From Treponema sp. (lineage in GTDB: Bacteria; Spirochaetota; Spirochaetia; Treponematales; Rectinemataceae): a stretch of 6,008 nucleotides of DNA. The notes beneath the pieces were generated by a model, which was given only the letters and a program-made list of their open reading frames with translations, made no database searches and was not told the origin of the DNA. Position numbers and translations under genes: made by a program. This document shows positions 1 to 5,254 of the stretch, one piece after another. The DNA lies in assembly GCA_012516755.1 (NCBI GenBank), contig JAAYWE010000035.1, positions 1 to 6,008 on the forward strand, given 5' to 3'. Every line of letters begins with the position of its first letter. The first letter of the stretch is position 1.

Positions 1-918
1 ACCGAGGGGCAGCGCAATCTGCCAAGGGTTTGTCGTCCATCCAAAGAGTCCCAACATCCCAAGGTCGTCGACAAAAGCCTGCGCATACAGGTCATAAGCC
101 CCGGGCTCCTTCCAGGTGACAAATAATCCTGCATTATAGTTATCGTCGTAGTTGGCATACCAGGGCCGACCTGCGGTGCCTCTGACATATTGGGTAAAAT
201 ACTGAGGCATTGGGCTCAGGAAGTATTCCAAATCGAATGCTCGGCCGGAATACACCGAGGAGTCTTCAAAGCCTATCGTAAGCCTCCCAAAAGAAAGACC
301 AAAAACCTTGAAATTGGCCCCACGATCGGGAAAACCGGTATAGGAAGCCTTAGGCCACGCCGTCGTGTGCATTGCCGAATCGAGAGTGAGTGAGATAAAG
401 CGCGATTCATAAAAGAATCGGCTATCTCTATACACAAAGTCGATCATTGGCGCCGCGATACCATTGGCGTTGATAAAGAGCGAGTACGGTGAATCCACAA
501 CATCGAAATGGCGAAGCCTACCGGCTTTGAGAATGAATGAGCCACCGGAAATTCTCATACCCGCTTCCTGGATTAGAAAATTAAGATCTCCAAGCGCACC
601 CGTTGGGCTGTCTGCCAGCCAAGGGCCATAGACCTGATCGCTGGTGAGATCGATGGCGGCTATGAGGCCAATATGAGTTTGCTCATATTGAAGAGATATG
701 GAGGCATTTGGTGTAAGGCCTCGTGCTTCGATTTCCTCGCGATATGTACCCGCGCGGTAAGGCAGCTCTGTGGCAAGTGTAAAGAGAAGACCTTGCCCGG
801 CAAGTTCTTCGGACTGTTGAGCAGAGCTTTGGCCTGGCTGCTGTGCATGCAAAGCAGAAATTCCGCATAAGATGAGAAATAAAAAAAATCCAATAACTGA
901 CAAAGGTAATTTTTTCAT
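1..918 (-). CDS. Wzi-like outer-membrane beta-barrel protein (C-terminus beyond window)
   Basis: Reading from ATG at 918, the frame stays open for 306 codons to the left edge, so the 3' end is missing. Residues 1-25 form a classical signal peptide: MKK, a Phe/Leu-rich core at about 8-20, and a likely cut after ALHA. The mature part has alternating polar/hydrophobic strands rich in Tyr and Phe, as in outer-membrane barrels. Two blocks resemble the Wzi capsule-assembly family. One is at about 111-165 (KAGRLRHFD, then INANGIAAPMIDFVYRD). The other is at about 203-286 (LTIGFEDSSVYSG, LEYFLSPMPQYF, then YDLYAQAFVDDLG), matching the family pattern of a GR strand, a 'glsE...Y.G' strand and a 'lyaQ...DD' strand. 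The upstream gene (1003-2619) has the same blocks in the same order, so the two look like distant paralogues. Family knowledge: Wzi helps hold capsule polysaccharide on the cell surface. That role here is inference. The start is supported by AGGA (925-928) 6 nt upstream. The LILC segment in the signal peptide is not a good lipobox, because Leu precedes Cys. Confidence 0.72.
   Translation of the reverse strand, partial: MKKLPLSVIGFFLFLILCGISALHAQQPGQSSAQQSEELAGQGLLFTLATELPYRAGTYREEIEARGLTPNASISLQYEQTHIGLIAAIDLTSDQVYGPWLADSPTGALGDLNFLIQEAGMRISGGSFILKAGRLRHFDVVDSPYSLFINANGIAAPMIDFVYRDSRFFYESRFISLTLDSAMHTTAWPKASYTGFPDRGANFKVFGLSFGRLTIGFEDSSVYSGRAFDLEYFLSPMPQYFTQYVRGTAGRPWYANYDDNYNAGLFVTWKEPGAYDLYAQAFVDDLGMLGLFGWTTNPWQIALPLG
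669..690. repeat. Perfect 9-bp inverted repeat inside the last gene
   Basis: CAATATGAG (669-677) is followed by a 4-nt loop and its exact complement CTCATATTG (682-690). It lies in the coding region of the last gene and encodes the residues LQYEQTHIG near positions 76-84. A perfect 9-bp stem with a tetraloop is unusual but not beyond chance. There is no T-tract after it on either strand, so it is not a normal intrinsic terminator. Confidence 0.55.
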
Positions 919-944
919 CTATATTCCTACGATCCATCATTAAG

Positions 945-973
945 TCTATAACAGTTCGATCGATTAACAGCAA
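945..973 (-). promoter_or_regulatory. Possible sigma70-type promoter before the last gene
   Basis: The 84-nt gap between the two Wzi-like genes contains, on the minus strand, TTGCTG (968-973), a 17-nt spacer, and TATAGA (945-950) preceded by TG one base away, as in an extended -10 element. The hexamers are weak (3/6 and 4/6 to consensus), but spacing is ideal and a start near 938 would leave a short leader carrying the AGGA ribosome site. The spacer also holds an 8-bp palindrome, TCGATCGA (956-963), flanked by two AACAG copies (950-954 and 966-970). This may be a binding site or chance. Tentative. Confidence 0.22.
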
Positions 974-1002
974 AGGCTACTGCCTACACAAGGTTCGTAT
1001 CA

Positions 1003-2619
1003 CTAATGAACAGTTGCGAATGCTATGGTACCTGAGAGCGCAATGTCAAGCTCGAAGCCCGTCGAACCACCACTTCCGACAAAACTCGGTGCGATATCTA
1101 AAGAAAACAAACCCGCGGAAAGGCGCAAAGGCAGGCTTATGAAGAAACTTTGCCAATGTGGAGCCGCAGGCGTTGTGCTGTTATTATAGACTTGAGTCGT
1201 GATAAGGTTGGCTTCTGTATTCATGTCGAGGAATAAAAAGCGATAGCCAACTCCGAAGCTTAGAGGATGCCTATCGTTTTCGCTTCCAATTGGGATAATG
1301 AGCTCGCCGTGACTCTGTATCCAAGCAGCACCGGGGCCGTAAGGACTTGTAAGAGGCAAGAGAATAGACCCTCCAAGATATCGTGGAAACCGGTATATGA
1401 AGCGAGCAAAATAATTGACATCTCCAATAGTAGGCCAGGCTTGGCTTCCGTCGTAGTTTCCCCAAAGCCAATGAGTGGAGCCAGCCTCAAGATAAACCGC
1501 ATAAGGCAAGGTTCTTACTTCGCCATCATAACGTACAGCCGCCAGATAGGCTGGTATAGTAGGCGAACCTGTATCTGAACCCTCTACGAGCACATTCAGA
1601 TCGATATCATCAAGACCAAGCTGTGCAGCTATGGCAAGGCCATCAAAAGGCTCCCAGCTTGCATCGAACACCATGGAGTTATTGGTCTGCGCCACCGATG
1701 CTTGATGGCGCGAGCCTATCGGGAAAAAATCTGTCAGCACAAAGTGGTTGTTGAGACGAGACATCATGGCATGATCTGTTACGCCCACGGAAAACGCACC
1801 AAAATGCCAGGAAAATCGATTCATTGCCTCTACAATTATGGTAGGCGTGCCCGGTTGGTCCTCAAAGCCATACCCAACCTCCGGCGTGATATCATTTTTG
1901 TCCCATGCCTCAACTGCCTGAATTGTGGACACGAGCCAGTCAATTGTAAAGCAACCAAGCCTTCCTTGAGCTCTTAATGCATCGTAATATGGTATCCGAG
2001 CAGAAGGAAGAAAGCCGCCTTCAAGTATGCCATTGTAATCGAGGCGGTCACGTCCAAAGCCTATATCGAGCATTGGAGATTTCCAATATAGCACGGATCG
2101 CGCAATAATGTTCGCTTCTATATCAGGCGTTGTTCCCTTAAGCGGCAAATTGTGCACAGGAAAGTAGTCTCCTGTCCAAGCATGCCGCAGATCGACTTCC
2201 GCAGCCACGCCGATACCCTGATCATTATAAGAACGTTGATCCGATCCTTGCGAATTGAGGGCGCTTCCGGCTTCAATGCTCAGAACCGCAAAAGGCAATT
2301 TGCCAAAATAATTCCGTTGTATATCGATACCATTGGAATATGCCGCCGACGGGAACTGGCTCACAGGAGGTTCGAGTCGGATATCTTCACTTCTCAGGGT
2401 ATATTCGAGGTTTATGTTGAGCGCGATTCGCCACTGTAGCGTTGCCGGCGAATACCTTGTTTGCGCAAAAAGGAGATTCCTTCCATAAAGCATCCCAGAT
2501 CCCGAAAACAAAAATATATAGAAAATGAAATGTAGCAGAAATGGTCTGGGCTTTTTGGCCCGCATACAGCCCCCCATACCACTCCGCATACAATCCCACA
2601 TACCACATGGTTGCTTCAT
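1003..2619 (-). CDS. Wzi-like capsule-assembly outer-membrane protein
   Basis: This is 538 residues from ATG at 2619. The N-terminus is odd: about 23 residues with a 4-residue repeat (GMWD, CMRS, GMGG, CMRA) precede a KKPRP charged stretch and a hydrophobic core (about 27-41), with likely signal cleavage near LLFAQ (about 50-53). The rest reads as beta strands. Wzi-family resemblance (numbering from this ATG): about 166-220 has DIEANIIARS, then LDIGFGRDRLDYNGIL and IPYYDALRAQG. About 267-341 has NRFSWHFGAFSVGVTD, LTDFFPIG, NNSMVFDASWEPFDGL and LGLDDID. These fit the family's 'GR..y', 'svGvtd', 'P', 'NN' and 'DD' blocks. Wzi is an outer-membrane lectin-like barrel that helps retain capsule at the surface, so its presence beside a glycosyltransferase and a deacetylase fits. 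The protein is longer than classical E. coli Wzi. A TTG in the same frame at 2652 would add 11 residues, but it lies upstream of the strong AAGGAGG (2631-2637), so the ATG is preferred. An internal start at 2562 (MRAKKPRP) would give a more ordinary signal peptide and cannot be excluded. The last aromatic is five residues from the C-terminus (FATVH). Confidence 0.78.
   Translation of the reverse strand: MKQPCGMWDCMRSGMGGCMRAKKPRPFLLHFIFYIFLFSGSGMLYGRNLLFAQTRYSPATLQWRIALNINLEYTLRSEDIRLEPPVSQFPSAAYSNGIDIQRNYFGKLPFAVLSIEAGSALNSQGSDQRSYNDQGIGVAAEVDLRHAWTGDYFPVHNLPLKGTTPDIEANIIARSVLYWKSPMLDIGFGRDRLDYNGILEGGFLPSARIPYYDALRAQGRLGCFTIDWLVSTIQAVEAWDKNDITPEVGYGFEDQPGTPTIIVEAMNRFSWHFGAFSVGVTDHAMMSRLNNHFVLTDFFPIGSRHQASVAQTNNSMVFDASWEPFDGLAIAAQLGLDDIDLNVLVEGSDTGSPTIPAYLAAVRYDGEVRTLPYAVYLEAGSTHWLWGNYDGSQAWPTIGDVNYFARFIYRFPRYLGGSILLPLTSPYGPGAAWIQSHGELIIPIGSENDRHPLSFGVGYRFLFLDMNTEANLITTQVYNNSTTPAAPHWQSFFISLPLRLSAGLFSLDIAPSFVGSGGSTGFELDIALSGTIAFATVH
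2557..2604 (-). repeat. 4 x 12-bp G-rich minisatellite in the signal region of the Wzi-like gene
   Basis: On the minus strand, codons 6-21 of the Wzi-like gene are four tandem 12-bp units of the form (G/T)GTATGNGGNNN, also seen as two 24-bp units (2581-2604 and 2557-2580) matching at 18 of 24 positions. They encode GMWD-CMRS and GMGG-CMRA. Each unit contains an in-frame ATG. Gain or loss of whole units would keep the reading frame. Confidence 0.75.
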
Positions 2620-2628
2620 GGCTTCATG
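2613..2628 (-). repeat. Exact 8-bp tandem duplication spanning the start codon, with a 3-codon overlapping uORF
   Basis: CATGAAGC occurs twice back to back on the minus strand (2628-2621 and 2620-2613). Each copy has an ATG. The first (2627-2625) is 3 nt from the AAGGAGG and opens a minimal ORF, Met-Lys-Pro-stop, whose TGA (2618-2616) overlaps the second ATG (2619-2617) as ATGA. The second is the in-frame start of the Wzi-like gene, 11 nt from the ribosome site. Neither spacing is ideal. Confidence 0.8.
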
Positions 2629-2630
2629 GT

Positions 2631-2637
2631 CCTCCTT
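2631..2637 (-). promoter_or_regulatory. Strong ribosome binding site AAGGAGG
   Basis: AAGGAGG on the minus strand is the strongest Shine-Dalgarno match noticed in the window. It argues against the TTG start at 2652, which lies upstream of it, and for ATG 2619. A 4-bp hairpin, CCTT-CAAA-AAGG, could cover its first half, but this is too short to carry weight. Confidence 0.7.
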
Positions 2638-2697
2638 TTTGAAGGCAGTCAACTTGATAGCCCTTTTGATTCCGCTTATGCAATAGATGAGCCTCTT

Positions 2698-3576
2698 TCA
2701 AAGCCGCATGGCGTTGAGGCTTGCCTTTCTTCGCCCGCAATGCATAAGGTCAGAGAGCCCATTTATTTTTGCAAGAAAAAGCGGGAATGGAAGATCGGGC
2801 TCGAGCACCGTGCGATGGATTGCTCGCGTATCTCCACCCACCCTGAAAAGCGAGGACTGGGTCGTAAAAATCCATGAAAAACCCGCCTCGCAGAGCATCT
2901 GCAAGGCGTCCGCACGGTAGGTATCCGGTTCTCCTCCTACCCAGGCAAATGCATTGACAGGATAGCCAAGGCGCATCTCGAGCTCTTTCTTAGCTTCTAC
3001 AATCTCGTCAAAGAGTATAGCGGTATCGAGAGTCGGACGCATGCGAACATGGTGAGCGGTATGGCAACCAATCACGTGACCGCGCCTTGCAAGGTCCTTG
3101 ATTTCATTCAAACCCATTGCAATACGGTTTGAAACCAGGGAGTGCTGGGTTTTCTCTTTGCGAGCCTCTTTTCTGCGCAGAGAAATATCATGCAATGCAC
3201 AGAAGTCTTGCTGAAATTCTTGTTCCAAGTCAAGAAGTGCACTCGGGACAAAAAACCATCCGCGCATACCGCGGGCTTCGAGAAGAGGCGCGGCGACTTC
3301 GTATTGTTCGATAAGACCGTCATCGAAGCTGATGATAAGGCCTGGTCTGTGTCGTGCGCGGTCTTGCCAATTCGAAATTGTCGTATTTGCGCTATAATGG
3401 CCATTGTTTTCAAGCATTCCAAAGCTCTGGCAGGATCCCTGGGCTAAGAACTGCGTGAAGCCTTCTGCATCGAGCGGGACATAGTGCTTTGCAAAGTAAT
3501 CGAGCTGGCGCGAAAAGCTGGACATCGAAGACTGAGGTACGGCGTGATATGCGACAGCCCGCAGGGTATTGCCCAT
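2698..3576 (-). CDS. Polysaccharide deacetylase family protein (NodB/CE4-like)
   Basis: This is 292 residues from ATG at 3576 and has no signal peptide, suggesting a cytoplasmic or peripheral location. The start is followed at once by LRAVAYHAVP, the usual first strand of this family. Next comes FSRQLDYFAKHYVPLDAEGF (about 21-40), then the metal/catalytic motif SFDDG (83-87), the second metal motif HTAHH (172-176), and FAWVGGEPDTY (210-220) where many relatives have 'YPFG'. The C-terminus (IHRTVLEPDLPFPLF, then GLSDL) resembles the tail of deacetylase-like proteins found in exopolysaccharide clusters. Family members remove N- or O-acyl groups from sugars with a divalent metal. Both Asp of SFDDG and the His pair are present, so activity is plausible. 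The substrate is unknown. Odd points are a Ser/Asn/Gln-rich insert (about 45-78) before SFDDG and a very basic stretch (about 133-143) between the two metal motifs. Start choice is uncertain: ATG 3636 (GGAG 12 nt upstream) would overlap the previous gene by 28 nt, and TTG 3654 has no ribosome site. The chosen ATG has only a weak GAAAG. Confidence 0.88.
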   Translation of the reverse strand: MGNTLRAVAYHAVPQSSMSSFSRQLDYFAKHYVPLDAEGFTQFLAQGSCQSFGMLENNGHYSANTTISNWQDRARHRPGLIISFDDGLIEQYEVAAPLLEARGMRGWFFVPSALLDLEQEFQQDFCALHDISLRRKEARKEKTQHSLVSNRIAMGLNEIKDLARRGHVIGCHTAHHVRMRPTLDTAILFDEIVEAKKELEMRLGYPVNAFAWVGGEPDTYRADALQMLCEAGFSWIFTTQSSLFRVGGDTRAIHRTVLEPDLPFPLFLAKINGLSDLMHCGRRKASLNAMRL

Positions 3577-3608
3577 TCTTGCGCTTTCTATTGCAACCGA
3601 ACCTTCGA

Positions 3609-5240
3609 TTACAGATGAAGCCCTATCCCCAGCCATATTTCGGTATCGCTCCAATTCAGAGTCTTAGTTTCTAGGAAGTGACCTATATTATACCCCAAAG
3701 AGAGCCGATAGGTGAACGACCGCGCATATTCGGGGAAAATCACTATATCGAGTCCTCCTCCCATCAGAAGGTTGTCCATAGACCAAATGGGCTTGGCAGG
3801 ATTTGTTCGGACATACCCCAAATCGAAAAATGGTATAAGGAAGATCTCCGCCTCCATCGCTTCCCATTGGAAGAATTTGCCTTGAGCGAAATTAACCGGT
3901 ATCTGCAGACTGACGATCGCGGCTATGTCGCCATATTTTGGCCCTCGAACTCCGCGAAGGTAATCGCTCGCATCCAAATCATCGTAATAGCTCATGTCGT
4001 CATATAGGCTCCATCCGGCATCCCAGCGCCCCAGCACCCGAAAGTCAATTCCTAAAAGGTTGAACCAGGAGTAAAAGGCAGATAGTTCGGTGGAAAGAAG
4101 AAGATCCAAGGGCCTGGTTGTGTGTTTCGGCCCCACATGGAACATATATGATCCCGATAAAGAAATGCTGCTGCCCTTTCTGAAGTTGCCTTTCCATTTG
4201 ATGTTGTTGTATCCCAGCGAGCCAGATGCGCAGAGCCCCGCATCGTCTACCCTGCCATTTTCAATGTCGTAGGAAAAGGAAACACCTGTGGAAGGCGCAA
4301 ATGCAAACATAGATGCCGAATTTACCGAGAACAAGGGAATGCGAAGAGAAAACACCGCTTCTGCAATAGCAAAATATGACCGAATACCAGCATAATTTTC
4401 TTGTTTATATGAAGCCTGGAACTCTATGTTTCCGGGAAAGAGCAGGAAAATCGGCTTTGCCAGGCTTAAGCCAGCAATTCCAACATGGTCTTTGGAGCTT
4501 TTTGTATAGGCATAAGATAGCGAAGGAACAAGTTTCCAATATTCGGGTACTTCAGAGAGAGGATACTCAGTCGAAAGACTGATTGCTGTATCGCTGAATG
4601 CCAGATCGAGGTCTTGGCCGATATCGACCGAACTTGCAAGCGCAAACTGCCATTGAGCATTTATGAAGTGAGGCGAGTACCCAAACTCCGCACCGATGGT
4701 AGTATTTCCATTTAGAAAATAATGGTCTAAGGAAAACACTAGTGGCTCCAGCATGCCGAGAAAGTTGAAATCCTTATAGCGTAATGCAAGGAAAAAACCA
4801 TCGTCTTCGGTGTACTTTGGTATGGGTACGGCAAGAGAAGTCCATGTTGCATAGGCACTCACTATAATGGTTATTGCTTCGGGATCTGATGGATTTCGCT
4901 GTTCATACCAGATTGTCGCCTCTTCATCGAAGACTCTATTCTCTTGAAGGAGCCTCTGCTTTTCCGCTATAAAACTGTCGAGCTCCGAATGGCTTGAAAA
5001 TCTCCGGCCTATTTGCATATCGAGATATCGAAGAACTGCCGTCTCTCTGACACCTTTTAGATGAAATTCGAATCCCGCGATATAGGGAAGCTGCTTAGGT
5101 TCCTCTTGTGTCGGATAGTCTTGTGCATAAATGTTTGGAGCATTAAAAGCCAGTACCGCGCATAGCATAATCAAAATGAATAGCATTGTTTTATCGGCAT
5201 GATGAGGCAGTGCCACAGACACTCTTTTCTGCAAATGCAT
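3609..5240 (-). CDS. Omp85/BamA-superfamily outer-membrane protein with one POTRA-like domain
   Basis: This is 543 residues. A long, mildly basic n-region (1-18) leads to a hydrophobic core (19-32) and probable cleavage near IYAQ (37-40). Residues about 53-131 read as a single POTRA: IAGFEFHLKGV, RYLDMQIGRRFSSHSELD, a helix with KQRLLQENRVFDE, and EAITIIVSAY. From about 140 onward are barrel strands. The Omp85 landmarks are DYLRGVRGPKYGD (426-438), the counterpart of the lid-loop RG motif, then FFDLGYV (471-477), the usual 'F.D.G' strand, and GGGLDI (494-499). The last strand (535-543) alternates perfectly, I-L-I-L-L, but ends in Leu, not the usual Phe or Trp. Omp85 proteins insert or translocate substrates across the outer membrane. 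BamA has five POTRAs and TamA three, so this is neither, and its substrate is unknown. Neighbouring glycan genes suggest an envelope-polysaccharide role, but that is inference. The start is fixed by AGGAAG 8 nt upstream, inside the previous stop codon region. Confidence 0.82.
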   Translation of the reverse strand: MHLQKRVSVALPHHADKTMLFILIMLCAVLAFNAPNIYAQDYPTQEEPKQLPYIAGFEFHLKGVRETAVLRYLDMQIGRRFSSHSELDSFIAEKQRLLQENRVFDEEATIWYEQRNPSDPEAITIIVSAYATWTSLAVPIPKYTEDDGFFLALRYKDFNFLGMLEPLVFSLDHYFLNGNTTIGAEFGYSPHFINAQWQFALASSVDIGQDLDLAFSDTAISLSTEYPLSEVPEYWKLVPSLSYAYTKSSKDHVGIAGLSLAKPIFLLFPGNIEFQASYKQENYAGIRSYFAIAEAVFSLRIPLFSVNSASMFAFAPSTGVSFSYDIENGRVDDAGLCASGSLGYNNIKWKGNFRKGSSISLSGSYMFHVGPKHTTRPLDLLLSTELSAFYSWFNLLGIDFRVLGRWDAGWSLYDDMSYYDDLDASDYLRGVRGPKYGDIAAIVSLQIPVNFAQGKFFQWEAMEAEIFLIPFFDLGYVRTNPAKPIWSMDNLLMGGGLDIVIFPEYARSFTYRLSLGYNIGHFLETKTLNWSDTEIWLGIGLHL

Positions 5241-5248
5241 AGCTGTTT

Positions 5249-5254
5249 CTTCCT
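5249..5254 (-). promoter_or_regulatory. Ribosome binding site overlapping the upstream stop codon
   Basis: AGGAAG on the minus strand lies 8 nt before ATG 5240 and shares its first two bases with the TAG stop (5255-5253) of the glycosyltransferase. It supports the longer start of the Omp85 gene over an internal ATG at 5186 and suggests translational coupling of the two genes. Confidence 0.65.

Noticed and set aside
190..393. Plus-strand short open frame rich in Arg and Lys near the left edge
   Set aside because: The minus strand is open for 306 codons here, with signal peptide and barrel-like sequence. This frame is its shadow.
850..918. Lipoprotein signal (LILCG) in the last gene
   Set aside because: Leu precedes the Cys, a poor lipobox even under relaxed spirochaete rules. 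A normal cut after ALHA fits better.
974..985. Hairpin AGGC-TACT-GCCT in the gap after the Wzi-like gene as a terminator
   Set aside because: The stem is only 4 bp with no U-tract after it. It is too weak to call an intrinsic terminator.
1267..1578. Plus-strand open frame of about 100 codons antisense to the Wzi-like gene
   Set aside because: It lies wholly inside a convincing minus-strand gene, shows no domain, signal peptide or ribosome site, and reads as a shadow of that gene.
2620..2652. TTG start at 2652 for the Wzi-like gene
   Set aside because: The start would precede the strong AAGGAGG at 2631-2637, and no ribosome site lies upstream of it.
3142..3447. Plus-strand open frame opposite the deacetylase
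   Set aside because: The opposite strand encodes the clear SFDDG and HTAHH motifs. This frame has no recognisable features.
3577..3654. TTG start at 3654 for the deacetylase
   Set aside because: It has no ribosome site and would overlap the Omp85 gene by 46 nt. The domain begins right after ATG 3576.
3678..4007. Plus-strand open frame of about 109 codons opposite the Omp85 gene
   Set aside because: It is antisense to the conserved RG and F.D.G region of the barrel. No independent evidence of coding was seen.
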